Shown one piece after another: positions 54,086 through 63,299 of a DNA stretch of 64,000 nt. Both the position numbers and the translations under genes were made by a program. Each line of letters begins with the position of its first letter. Within the stretch, counting starts at the first letter, position 1. The notes under the pieces were generated by a model. It was not told the origin of the DNA. It saw only the letters and a list, made by a program, of their open reading frames with translations, and searched no databases. The stretch is from Cordylochernes scorpioides. Its lineage: Eukaryota; Arthropoda; Arachnida; Pseudoscorpiones; Chernetidae. Location: NCBI GenBank assembly GCA_030710605.1, contig CP092872.1, positions 5,258,019-5,322,018 of the forward strand, written 5' to 3'.

Positions 54086-54234
54086 TCTTCAGCAAACAAT
54101 AAGGACAAGGCTAGTTAGGCATAAATTAATATAAAACAATAACGTTATATCTTATATATAGCTTTAATTTAATATATATAGATGGTGCTTTTTATTAATT
54201 GATACACTATTATGCTAAAAACTGTCGCTGAAAA

Positions 54235-54800
54235 TGAATGGGGTTATATACTCGTAGACAATGTTTTGGAAAATCTTCACCCCTTACACTCGCGGCTTCT
54301 CTCTCGCTGGTCGGACCTGAGCAGCCAACTTCCTGGTGTGGTCCATCACACCATGGCTACATGCTCACAGACAATACCAGCTACAAGATGAAAGCGAATA
54401 TAGCGTGTTTCGTCTGGGGGCCAGAGCAAACCGCCTGGTTGCCTTCTCTGGCTACAACGCAGATGTGGCTGTGAGGCTTGCAATTATCGTATTTCCCCAT
54501 CCTGCCCACTTGGCTTCGGCCCGATAGTTCTGCGTTGCCCGTGGATCCAACGATCTGCAGCTGACCCATAGGTACTGGTCAGTACGCTGCATCAAGCATC
54601 TGATCTGAGAAGCCATCACCATCATCCAGCGCCCCCATGACCTGCAGGGCTGGGCGAGATCTAGATGACGATCCCTGACCATCTTGAAGTCTACCAAGGC
54701 ATGCATATACAAGTTTTTCTTCAGCGTGGAACTGAGGAGTGCTCAAGAAGACCGTTTCCCCTGTCTGGAAAGGACACTCTCAAGATGGGGATCCTCCCTC
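54235..54800. other. GC-rich segment, unrecognised
   Basis: Distinctly GC-richer than its flanks. Overlapping frames on both strands (54238-54474 plus, 54452-54712 minus) have no domain I know and several stops. It may be a decayed retroelement coding region. Confidence 0.4.
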
Positions 54801-55110
54801 GCTGAAGAAATATGTAAATATGTTTCATTTCTCTGCATATATTTTCGTATATCGCTCTTATATTATTTTAGACTCCTTTTAGCCGTTCTCTTTGAAAATC
54901 AATAAAGAATTTTAAATGGTCAAGTGCTAAAAGATGATGGCATTTATTGATAATGATCTCCCCAATCATTATCTTTTTATTCTCATGTGAAATTTTTCGC
55001 GCAATTCTCAAATTAAATTGCAGTATATGTATTTTGTAATGAGGTGATAATTTTGTTGTATTTAATAAAAGGCAATTCTCCATTAATATCTCACACACAT
55101 TATATATATA
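54801..55110. other. AT-rich sequence, no gene seen
   Basis: No motif; ends in a TATATATA tract before family B. Confidence 0.5.
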
Positions 55111-55422
55111 TATGAAAAAATAGTACAAATGTGATATTGTACTGGGATAAGGTGCATAAATTATGAAAAAGGCATCTCCTTATCGTGCAATCAGGATGCC
55201 TGAATGACCAGTTTTTTTGTCATTGAGGTAAAGCTTGCACCACGCTGATGAGGGCCAACAGCCTGAAACGCGTCCGTGTTAGCTTTTCTTGATTAATCAA
55301 GAATGGGTATTTGGCCAATTCTGGAATAATTAAAAATCAACGAGAATAGTTGATGTTTATTCAGATAGATGGCGCAAGCCATCAGCAACTTTCAGTTGCA
55401 CGATAAGGAGATGCCTTTTTCC
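55111..55422 (+). mobile_element. Family B foldback, best copy
   Basis: Starts with one inverted 60-bp satellite unit (GTACAAATGTGATATTGTAC), then arm GGCATCTCCTTATCGTGCAA mirrored at 55397-55416. Inside are the hammerhead, TTCTTGATTAATCAAGAA and AGATGGCGCAAGCCATC. No coding sequence. The one-sided extension is the satellite unit, which links this element to the arrays at 43-45.7 kb. Confidence 0.8.
55240..55279 (+). ncRNA. Type I hammerhead ribozyme, family B
   Basis: CACG (stem I), CTGATGAG, GGC-CAACA-GCC (stem II), TGAAAC, GC, GTC, then CGTG (stem I). All core residues are present: CUGAUGA 55245-55251, GAA 55265-55267, A68-T73 closing stem III, cleavage after the C of GUC at 55274. Stem III is only two pairs with a two-base loop, like the minimal Penelope-associated hammerheads reported to work better as dimers. 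Confidence 0.8.
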
Positions 55423-55438
55423 TAATATATATATATAT

Positions 55439-55780
55439 TAGATAATAAAAAAGGCATTTATTGGATTGAATAAGAGATTTATTTGCCAATATTTCGGTTG
55501 GCTGAACGCCAACCTTTATCGAGGCATTACATTTTTATATAAACAAACTCAGCGCCGCATAGTGTTATAATATCCCAGTTTTAAAAAAGATTTCAATTGT
55601 GTTATTATTACACTATGTAGCGCTGAGTTTGTGTATACAAAAATGTAATGCCTTGATAAAGGTTTGGCGTTCAGCCAACCGAAATATTGGCAAATAAATC
55701 TATTATTCAATCCAATATATGCCTTTTTACTATATAATGATTTAAATATGGATTGCTCTATTTCAAAAACACTACAGTAT
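55439..55780. mobile_element. Family E foldback, long arms
   Basis: Arms from TAGATAATAAAAAAGGCATT through CTCAGCGCCGCATAGTG, mirrored from CACTATGTAGCGCTGAG to GCCTTTTTACTATATA. The right-only tail is ATGATTTAAATATGGATTGC. Hairpin/GAAA motifs lie at 55485-55525 (minus) and 55650-55691 (plus). Confidence 0.8.
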
Positions 55781-56097
55781 ACTGAATTAACTTTTAATAG
55801 AGAAACACAGAGATATATTTATATATATATATGCGTTATTTTGAATTAGAATACGAAGCAAACCATCACCTTTAATTGAAATTGATTTTTTTTCAAAGAT
55901 GGAAGGTCGCGATACTCCTTTCTTGGATTTGTCATTGAAGCTAATTGAGACTGTCGTAAATTGAATGTCGCAAAGAGGCGCATATGCAATTTAGTTTTTA
56001 TATATAGAGAAAATCGTATCAGTAGAGTTGATTCAAAATAGGTGTTTCAGCCTTTATTTGTGCATCTCTATCACCTTGGGTATATCTATGATGTGTT

Positions 56098-56793
56098 GTG
56101 TTAAGATTGCTGTTGTCGTGTCCAATGAAGAGCCTCAGATGTCTCCATACATCTCTATCACAGCAATGTTCTCTATCTTGGGTGTGTAAAGCTGCTGCTC
56201 TGGGTCCATGTCAAGTTTCTGTTGTTGCTGTCGTGTCCAATGTAGAGCCTCAGATGTCTCCATACATCTCTATCACAGCAATGTTCTCTATCTTGGGTGT
56301 GTAAAGTTGCTGTTCTGGGATCATGTCAATTTTCTGTTGTTGTTGTCGTGTCCAATGAAGAGCCTCAGATGTCTCCATACATCTCTATCACAGCAATGTT
56401 CTCTATCTTGGATGTGTAAAGCTGCTGTTCTGTGTCCATGTCAATTTTCTGTTGTTGTTGTGTCCAATGAAGAGCCTCAGATGTCTCCATACATCTCTAT
56501 CAGAGCAATGTTCTCTATCTTGGGTGTGTAAAGCTGCTGCTCTGGGTCCATGTCAAGTTTCTGTTGTTGTTGTCGTGTTCAATGAAGAGCCTCAGATATC
56601 TCCATACATCTCTACCACAGAAATGTTCTCTATCTTGGGTGTGTAAAGCTGCTGCTCTGGGTCGATGTCAAGTTTCTGTTGTTGTTGTCGTGTCCAATGT
56701 AGAGCCTTAGATGTCTCCATACATCTCTATCACAGCAGTGTTCTCTATCTTGGGTGTGTAAAGCTGCTGCTCTGGGTCCCTGTCAATTTTCTG
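56098..56793 (-). repeat. 115-bp minisatellite made from a LINE coding end
   Basis: AGCCTCAGAT recurs at 56131, 56246, 56361, 56473, 56588 and 56703, mostly 115 bp apart. On the minus strand each unit reads DPEQQLYTPKIENIAVIEM-YGDI and a stop, the C-terminal end of the LINE frame at 56703-56950. The array is thus an expansion of the end of ORF2 plus the start of its 3' UTR. Confidence 0.9.
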
Positions 56794-56950
56794 CTAGGCT
56801 GCGGCCATTGCTGGGCATGAAAATATGTGGGTAGGTGTTAGTTACATACTAGGACAGTTGTTGCATGTCCAATAGGTTCTTGTGCTATCTGGATGTATTG
56901 TCATTCCTTTATAGTGTTTCGTTCTGAGTCTTGTTATTGTTTTTTAATTC
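56703..56950 (-). pseudogene. LINE ORF2 C-terminus
   Basis: The minus strand reads TRLRTKHYKGMTIHPDST, CNNCPSM, stop, LTPTHIFSCPAMAAA, stop, QKIDRDPEQQLYTPK, IENTAVIEMYGDI, stop. RTxHxKGM...CxxCPxxxLTPxHIFxCPA is a known C-terminal zinc-binding pattern of arthropod LINE proteins, frequent in spiders. Two in-frame stops make it dead. Confidence 0.8.
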
Positions 56951-57194
56951 TTTGTGTTAAGATTAGTTTTTATAATAGAGCTAGGGTTGATGCTGCCCTT
57001 TCAACGTTAAGGAATGCATTAAACAGGAGCGAATAATGGTATAATCTGTATTCAAACTGTTTCATTCGACGAGAATGATCAAGCCCGATTTTTGAATTAT
57101 AGATTAAAATTACAAGGTTAATAAGACAAAATCTAAATAAATAGTGTTTGACGTGTGTTTCGGTAACAGTGTTGTTACCTATAAATTGAAAGGA

Positions 57195-57530
57195 TTTAAA
57201 AGCACGAATGTTTCTTTTATACATAATACAGACTTCTACTGCCCTTACTGCGATGAAAAAATATATTGGGAGGGCTTGGCTCATCAGTGGTGAACCCTCC
57301 CAGCGGTTTCGCCAATTTAAACCACCAAACCGCTTCTCAGAGCTCTAATACTGTATTGGACGATTCTGCTTATATACACAGCACTGAAGGATGGAATCTC
57401 AGAAATGGTTTTCAAGAAAACTATGGACATAAGTTTATAGGACAGTAGAATTACATTCAAATATTTGCATCGAGCAATGCTCTTCCGCAAACAATAAAGA
57501 CAAGGTCAGTTAGGCATAAATTAACACAAA
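57195..57530 (-). mobile_element. Family A long form
   Basis: Left arm TTGAAAGGATTTAAAAGCAC, CTACTGCCCTTACTGCGATG; core with hammerhead; then CTGTATTGGACGATTCTGC, CTATGGACATAAG, GCATCGAGCAATGCTC. It appears to be the uninverted form from which foldbacks such as 57531-57846 derive. Confidence 0.7.
57276..57334 (-). ncRNA. Permuted hammerhead motif, family A
   Basis: On the minus strand: AGCGGT-T-TGGTGG, TTTAAA, TTGGC-GAA-ACCGCT, GGGAGGG, TT, CACCA-CTGATGA-GCCAA. All three stems pair fully and the cleavage base is U. Confidence 0.65.
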
Positions 57531-57846
57531 GCAATAGCGCGCCATCTATACATATAAATTGAAAGGATTTAAAAGCACGAATGTTTCTTTTATACATAAT
57601 ACAAACTTCTACTGCCCTTACTGCGATGAAAAAATTATATTGGGAGGGCTATATTAGAGCTCTGAGAAGCGGTCTGGTGGATTAAATTGGCGAAACCGCT
57701 GGGAGGGTTCACCACTGATGAGCCAAGCCCTCCCAATATAATTTTTTCATCGCAGTAAGGGCAGTAGAAGTTTGTATTATGTATAAAAGAAACATTCGTG
57801 CTTTTAAATCCTTCAATTTATATGTATAGATGGCGCGTTATTGCTT
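57531..57846. mobile_element. Family A foldback with both tails
   Basis: GCAATAGCGCGCCATCTATA at the left is mirrored at the right (TATAGATGGCGCGTTATTGC). Unlike 27111 and 46957, the GATGGCGC tail is present on both sides. The core with the best hammerhead copy is at 57668-57734. Confidence 0.8.
57668..57734 (+). ncRNA. Permuted hammerhead motif, family A, best copy
   Basis: Stem III strand AGCGGT (57668-57673), cleavage base C57674, stem I strand TGGTG (57675-57679), linker, stem II strand TTGGC (57687-57691), GAA (57692-57694), stem III strand ACCGCT (57695-57700), GGGAGGG (57701-57707), stem I strand CACCA (57710-57714), CTGATGA (57715-57721), stem II strand GCCAA (57722-57726), G, CCCTCCC (57728-57734). 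All 16 stem pairs are Watson-Crick and every hammerhead core residue is present. The strand order differs from types I, II and III. Confidence 0.7.
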
Positions 57847-57859
57847 AGTGTTGTTACCG

Positions 57860-57985
57860 TAATGTCATACACTATTATTCCATTGCAGTAAGGGCAGTAG
57901 AAATTGTTTAATTTTAAAAATAATCATACGTGTCTATAATAGTTTCGAATTTTGACAACAGATGGCGCGCTAATGCATCACACAA
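57860..57985 (-). mobile_element. Family A half-element
   Basis: CCATTGCAGTAAGGGCAG, AATAATCATACGTGTC, AATAGTTTCGAATTTTGACA, ACAGATGGCGCGCTAATGCA. Confidence 0.7.
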
Positions 57986-58386
57986 TTTATTTATTTATTT
58001 GGTCTTATTACCTTGTAGTATTTGAAGAGAAGATTTCTGATGAAACTTCTATAAAATAAAACACCGACTCAGAGCGAAATGTTCTACCAATCTAAAAAGA
58101 TCTATGACAGAAGTTAAATAACTCTGAGTGTGTTGAACATATTGCAGCCTTTGTGTATTTAGGCTCAGACAAGGATGGAAGAAAATGTCACCAAGTATAG
58201 CCTATTGAGCTACAGCGACCTTATCTCGACACCGAACCCTCTGATCACACCATAAATCAAGCGGTTTCTATCGTAGTGATTCGGAAATCAGTTTCCTTGT
58301 TTCTTTGTTGGTCCTCTGAAATATTCCTTTCTTGATGTTTCTCTGTGTAACGAGGATTTTTCTTTTTGACCTGTGCGCTGTTTAGT
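57986..58386. other. No gene seen
   Basis: Mixed composition without recognisable frames. Confidence 0.45.
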
Positions 58387-58511
58387 GAATCTACAGAGTG
58401 TAGAACGAAGTTTGACAATTATACCGCAAATGTTTCTTTTGAACGAAAAATCGAAATTTATTTTAAGGAGAAATAACGATTATTTCTAATCTTAGGGATG
58501 AAGTATAAAAT

Positions 58512-58869
58512 ATAGATGGATATTTTGCAAGGAGAAAATTGATCTAAAGAGACAAGGGTCGCCTCTCCCGTCAAAATAAACGTCTTTTAGCCATAATATG
58601 GCCCAGCCACTTTGCCAGCTAAACACCTCTTTGGAAGATTGTCAAGATTCCATTAGATCCCGTGTGGATCTCATGGAATAAAGTCCACCCTAGACTGACG
58701 AGGGCCATTAGCCCGTAAACATTGTCTCTAGGTGGACGCTTTTCAGTTTGCCAAAGCTGGTGTTGTGGCTTTGTCACCGACCCGAGGCCGCTAGTTGCGG
58801 CGACGGTCAATAGATGGCGTCTGTTTTTAGACGTCTATTTTGACGGGAGAGGCGACCCTTGTCTCTTTA
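58512..58869 (+). mobile_element. Family K foldback with hammerhead
   Basis: Flanked by a 12-bp duplication GAAGTATAAAAT (58500-58511, 58870-58881), exact. Arms TAAAGAGACAAGGGTCGCCT, CTCCCGTCAAAATA and mirror (right arm ends 58869). The left side alone has a 33-bp extension (ATAGATGGATATTTTGCAAG...). It carries the hammerhead at 58683-58737. Confidence 0.85.
58683..58737 (+). ncRNA. Type I hammerhead, family K, one inserted base
   Basis: GTCCACCCTAGA (stem I), CTGACGAG, GGCCATTAGCCC (stem II), GTAAACATTGTC, TCTAGGTGGAC (stem I). Stem I pairs over 11 bp with one bulged C. The cleavage triplet is GUC. GAAAC is GTAAAC, one extra T. With the copy at 2369, which is damaged at a different base, the family consensus is a complete hammerhead. 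Confidence 0.7.
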
Positions 58870-59067
58870 GAAGTATAAAATGTAATTATAATTACTCTTC
58901 ACAATTCATTCTTTCATACTTCATTCCTAAGGTTAGAAATAATCGTTATTTCTCCTTAAAATAAATTTCGATTTTTCGTTCAAAAGAAACACATGCGGTA
59001 TAGTTGTCAAACTTCGTTCTACAATCATAAGCCACATTATATTGTATTATAGAATCTACAGAGTGTA

Positions 59068-59395
59068 AATGAGCACTCAGCGCCCTCTGTAGGTTCAAAC
59101 CGGAATGATTTAGCGCTATTTCCCTATAAAATTGTTGGATATAAGCCTATTCCCAGAGAATAATTGAGTGAAGAATTGATCTATATTTATGTTATTGACC
59201 TAATGTGTAATCTAGAACATTAGCCTGCTCTATGAACAGGTCAAAAACGAGAGCCAGTTCTAAATATGTAAAACAGATTATAAACAAAGATTCTGGCGTC
59301 AGATTTGATTGTCTTCAGTTAGGGAGCGGCTTCTATTTCACGGAATCCAACTGAAAAGGTATCAGAATATGGGTACCAAATCTGGAATAATAATA
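59068..59395. other. No gene seen
   Basis: Unique-looking sequence, no motif. An (AAT)n run starts at 59387. Confidence 0.45.
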
Positions 59396-59399
59396 ATAA

Positions 59400-59570
59400 T
59401 AATAATAATAAAAAATCAATGAATAGTTGATATTTAATCCAATAGATGGCGCAAGCCATCAGCAACTTTCCTTTGCATGATAAGGAGATGCCCCTTTCAT
59501 ATTTATTAATTTATTAAACTTACTCCAGTACACAATATCACACCTGAACTATTTTTTAACAGTCAATACG
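59400..59570 (+). mobile_element. Family B fragment
   Basis: AATAGATGGCGCAAGCCATC, AGCAACTTTCCTTTGCATGA, AAGGAGATGCCCC, then a diverged 60-bp unit (CAGTACACAATATCAC). No ribozyme. Confidence 0.6.
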
Positions 59571-59854
59571 TTCTCTAGAAAGTTGGGGGCATCGAACAAT
59601 AACAAAAATAATGTGTGTTAAAAGAATTACACCTACAGTTTAAACCCACTCGTTAAATATGTAAAATCGATTTCAAATTTGATTAGATATATATAAAAAT
59701 AAAAAAAGAGAAACTACAATTTATATATATAAATAGTTATTAACCATCACTTCTTGTTTAAAATGCCCGGTTCTTATATGCATCTGTGGAGAGAAGATAG
59801 GCGATTGGACTGGTCAGAATTATTGAAGATTTCAACAAATTTATTATTATTATT

Positions 59855-60265
59855 CATAGTACAGGTGTGTGTGTGTGGTACAGGCAATGATAATCATGGT
59901 GGATAGTCGACGACTTCTTTTACTGTAAATGCACTACATGTCTACACATGTGAAAAACAGTTTGAATTTTGCACTTACAAGTGGGGGCTAAGAGACTTCC
60001 TTCCAGCCTGCTGGGATGACAGACCACGCCGTCAGCAAACATACAAGCGGGGCCATGAAATAGTACGGATGGCCACCGCTGTGTGGCGCGGCAGATCGGC
60101 GGAAATCAGAGAGAACCAGAATAGTCATTCTAGGGTGTTGTCCTTTTGTCTTCCCCTGGAAATGTAGCTAATAAGTAATAAAATATGGTTCTTCCAGGTA
60201 GAGGCACGGTTCAAAATAGTGTGCCAAAGCCCCGTTTTGGTTACTTGCACTCGCTGGTGTTTTTT
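59855..60265 (-). mobile_element. SINE (family S) 3' part with an insertion
   Basis: CAGGCAATGATAATCATGGT, CTACATGTCTACACATGTGA, then about 230 bp of foreign sequence (59985-60215; plus frame RRQQTYKRGHEIVRMATAVW, unrecognised, possibly retroelement), then AAGCCCCGTTTTGGTTACTT. The SINE head is replaced by a tRNA-Asp-like sequence. Confidence 0.55.
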
Positions 60266-60272
60266 TTCTGAA

Positions 60273-60346
60273 TTCTCGTTGTAGTATAGTGGTTGGTATT
60301 CTCGCCTGTCACGCGGACGAACCGGGTTCGATTCCTCACCGGGGAG
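60273..60346 (+). tRNA. tRNA-Asp(GTC)-like, probably pseudogene
   Basis: TAGTATAGTGGTTGGTATT, CTCGC-CTGTCAC-GCGGA (anticodon GTC), GGGTTCGATTCC, ending CCGGGGAG. Most positions match metazoan tRNA-Asp. There is an extra base or two before the D arm, two mismatches in the T stem and one in the anticodon stem. A TTTT follows shortly after. Probably a tRNA pseudogene. Confidence 0.6.
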
Positions 60347-60349
60347 ATA

Positions 60350-60720
60350 TTTTAAACCATAGTTTATCATTACTAGTTTTACTGTTTATAGGAATTAAAT
60401 AGAATAGAAAACAGGGCAAGATAGCAATGATGAAAATTTTGCACACACATGATTATGAAAGATAACCGCATTTCTCTAAAAGACAAAAGAAGAAAATATT
60501 TAAAGGCATTGAGATGTTTTCTGTTGTCACTTATGAATGTGAGAGATGGACTTCTCAGAAAAGAAGAAAGAAAAATAATAATTGATTTTGGAAAATGAAA
60601 ACGGAGAAAGCTACTCAAAGTGCCATAGACAGATAAAAGGACGGATTTATAACTTTCACGGAATTATTCCTGGTAGATCCCTAGAAACCCATATATGTAA
60701 AAAAGGACTGACATGTTTTG
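60350..60720. other. No gene seen
   Basis: AT-rich, purine-rich. The 79-residue minus frame has no recognisable domain. Confidence 0.45.
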
Positions 60721-60724
60721 AACA

Positions 60725-61018
60725 CCGTTTTTTTGCTAATCCCTAGTACATATGGTGCAGGCCATGAAAATCATAGTGGGTAGAAGAAGGCGATTGCTTT
60801 TACTGTAAGTGCAATGTCTACACATGTGAAAAGCAGTTCGACTTAGCCCCCGTTTGGTTACTTGCACTCGCTGGTGGGGGTTAGACTTTTGCAAGAATTG
60901 GGGGCCATTGGAGCATTTTTTTTAAATAAGAAAAAAGTGCCCAATGCGGGAATCGAACCCCGGTCGTAGCGGTATAAAAACAATGGTTTAGACAATCCTT
61001 CCATCGGCACCCTGAACA
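60725..61018 (-). mobile_element. tRNA-derived SINE (family S)
   Basis: Poly-T, GCTAATCCCTAGTACATATG, body (with a short deletion at TCGACTTAGCCCCCG), GGGAATCGAACCCCGG, ending CAATCCTTCCATCGGC. Confidence 0.8.
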
Positions 61019-61539
61019 TCCAAAGAGAGAAAATAGATTAGAAAATGTGTGAAGAAAGAGAAGTAGACCTCCAATGAAATGACTGAAAGGAAGTTACTGG
61101 AATGTAACCAGTCACCTCTTTAGCTCTTGAATAAATTCTATATTCAGCTGTTCCTTTCTTCTCTTCAAAGATATCCGTTGCAATTCTATTCTCTTAGGTG
61201 ACATTTCCAATCAATATTCTGTATATTGGATTCTTCCTTCAATCCTAAACAAGACATCGAACACTGCATGTGGGGATGGAAAAATGAGAGATAGGTCCAG
61301 TTGATTAAAAAAAGTCACATTTTAATTCCTTGAATTGGTATCAAAATAATTTGTGTAACAAATATTTTATCAAACAAATATAGAGGTCTGTTGCAGGCTA
61401 GAACACAGAGGAGAGAGAACTGTCCTTTCACAGTTGACAGATGAGGGAGGGGGGGTATGTACAGTAGCGGTGGCTCACAGACCGGCAGCTGGTGGTGGTG
61501 GATTCCGCCTTGGTGGGTCGTCGGTGGAATACTGCAACA
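61019..61539. other. No gene seen
   Basis: Mixed sequence. Overlapping frames on both strands at 61315-61637 run into the degenerate repeat below and show no domain. Confidence 0.45.
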
Positions 61540-62075
61540 CAGTAGGTATAGTTGGGACAGAGGTGTGTGGCAGTACACTAGAAATACTGCAACATTGCAA
61601 TATGCCACAGTTGGTACAAAAGTGTTTCAATAGATAGTACACCATTAATACGGCAGCAGCATAGTTGGTAAAGATGTGTAGAGTATACCATTAATACTAC
61701 AACATTGAAACATGCCACATTTGGTACATAGGTCTCAGTACACCATCAATACTGCAACATAGATAGTACTGAGGTGTCAGTACACCAGAAATACTGCAAA
61801 ATTGCAGCAACATAGCTGGTAAATAGGTGTCAGTACACCACAAATACTGCAAAATGCCATAGTTGGTACAGAGGTGTCAGAATATCAGAAATACTGCAAA
61901 ATGCCATAGTTGGTACAAAGGTGTCTCAATAGATGGTACACCATTAATACGGCAGCACAGATAGTACAGAGGTGTCAGTACGCCATCAATACTGCAACAT
62001 TGCAACATGCCATAGTTGGTAAAGAGGTTTCAGTAAATAGAAAACCAGCAATACTGCAACACAGTACAGTTTGAA
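61540..62075. repeat. Degenerate ~50-60-bp tandem repeat
   Basis: Recurring blocks ATACTGCAACATTGC, ATGCCATAGTTGGTA, CAGAGGTGTCAGTACACCA in variable order and spacing. An old, diverged array. Confidence 0.7.
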
Positions 62076-62102
62076 GCATGGAGGTAGAGTAAATAATCTC
62101 TC

Positions 62103-62396
62103 TTCTTTCTTATCTCCACACTGGGTGAAGTAGAATGCGTCTGCCTTTGTCATCAAGACTGGGAGCACTACTCAGTGGCAGGCCGACTTAGCTCCAAAAA
62201 AAAAAAAAAAGGCCACCTCTGACATGAGGAAAAGACGCTATGTGCAGCATCTCCTAACATGGGGTTTCAAATGCTGCTCATCCTGTATCTCTGGATTAGG
62301 GGCCCTTACAAGGTACTATCAGCCGGGCCAGCTGAGCCCAGGTTTTTTAGTGAGCTTGTTACTGCTCCCCTTCCTCCTTTTTCATCCGGGCTTGAG
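62103..62396 (+). mobile_element. LINE 3' end, same family as 2530-3010
   Basis: CTTATCTCCACACTGGGTGA, GACTGGGAGCACTACTCAG, A15 run, CCAGCTGAGCCCAGG, CATCCGGGCTTGAG. The A-run differs from the other copies (A10 and a mixed stretch). Confidence 0.65.
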
Positions 62397-62485
62397 TAAA
62401 GAATAATTCGACAAAACCGCTGAGAGGGTTCACCACTGATGAGCCAAGCCCTTTCATCTAATACTTTCTATCATTACAATAAGAG
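62397..62485 (+). mobile_element. Family A fragment
   Basis: TTCGACAAAACCGCTGAGAG, GGTTCACCACTGATGAGCCA, AGCCCTTTCATC. The outer helix is GAGAGGG/CCCTTTC instead of GGGAGGG/CCCTCCC; pairing is kept. The stem III/cleavage strand is missing. Confidence 0.6.
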
Positions 62486-62966
62486 GTTTAAATATTACAT
62501 TTAATAATATATAACACAAAAAAGAAGCAGATAGAGAAAAGAAAATAATTTGTAATACGCATAGAATCAAAAAGGATGAGTTTCTTTTATTGGGAAAAAC
62601 GTTTCTAAAAAAAAAAAAAAAAAAGAAAATAATTTCAAAATTTATCGATAGATGGCAATATATATAATTAGTTAAGGTATCTTCAGTAAGTGGTACAGAG
62701 CTGACAATGAGAGAGAAAATACCAGAAATTACAAAGAGAAAAGCCATCTTCAACAATAATGATTTATTGTTTAGTATGACATTTACCTCGTGAGGGCAGT
62801 ATCGTCGACTTATCCCACAAGGGTAAAATGGTCCAAGCATTTAAGAGAAGCCTAAGACGCCTGTCTGAAGACGATCTCAACATTTCCAGAAAAGTTCACC
62901 AAGATGGATTCAAAAAAGAACATAGAAATGTTTCCTCACGACATTTAAATGTTTCATAAGTCTCGT
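62486..62966. other. No gene confirmed
   Basis: AT-rich with A18 and other runs. 62810-62957 may be a remnant of the N-terminal part of the transposase relic at 63300, but the match is too weak to call. Confidence 0.4.
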
Positions 62967-63284
62967 GGGGGGGGGGGGGGGTCGGTGGAAGGCTGGTTAA
63001 ACCGTTTGGTTTTCGACCACTACCACACGGTTCGATTCCCGCATTGGACAATTTTTTTCTAATAAAAAAAAAAAATGCTCCAATCGCCCCCCCGATTCTT
63101 GCAAAAGTCAAACCCCACCAGCGATTTCAAGTAACCAAACGGGGCTCTGGCACATTTGTAAGTGCAAAGTCGAACTGCTTTTCACATGTGTAGACATTTG
63201 GTGCGCTTACAGTAAAAGCAATCGCTAACTACCCACCATGATTATCATGGCCTGTACCACGTGTACTTAGGGATAAGCAAAAAA
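62967..63284 (+). mobile_element. tRNA-derived SINE (family S), full length
   Basis: G13 run, GTCGGTGGAAGGCTGG, GGTTCGATTCCCGCATTG, body, GGGATAAGC and an A tail. Flanked by AAGTCTCGT (62958-62966, 63285-63293). Confidence 0.85.
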
Positions 63285-63299
63285 AAGTCTCGTAACTAT

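Larger units (their letters stand above)
53010..54140 (-). mobile_element. Family A long form with two insertions
   Basis: The left arm (TTCTTTTATACATAAAACAA, CTTCTGCTGTCCTTACTGC) breaks at 53083, where a GC-rich insert begins. It resumes at 53687 (GATGAAAAATATTGGGAAGG, CTTGGCTCATCAGAGATGAA) and continues to GCATAAATTAATATAAAACA. A family F fragment lies at 53915-54085. Confidence 0.65.
58403..59051. mobile_element. Family J foldback, split by family K
   Basis: Flanked by a 16-bp duplication GAATCTACAGAGTGTA (58387-58402, 59052-59067), exact. The arms and the right-only tail (AATCATAAGCCAC-ATTATATTGTATT) match 46012-46377. The tRNA-like centre is absent. Family K sits inside. Confidence 0.85.

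Noticed and set aside
56098..56646. ORFs of 64-107 residues on the plus strand
   Set aside because: Antisense of the 115-bp repeat; the meaningful frame is the LINE C-terminus on the minus strand.
60273..60346. Functional tRNA-Asp gene
   Set aside because: An extra base or two near the D arm and several stem mismatches; kept only as a probable pseudogene.
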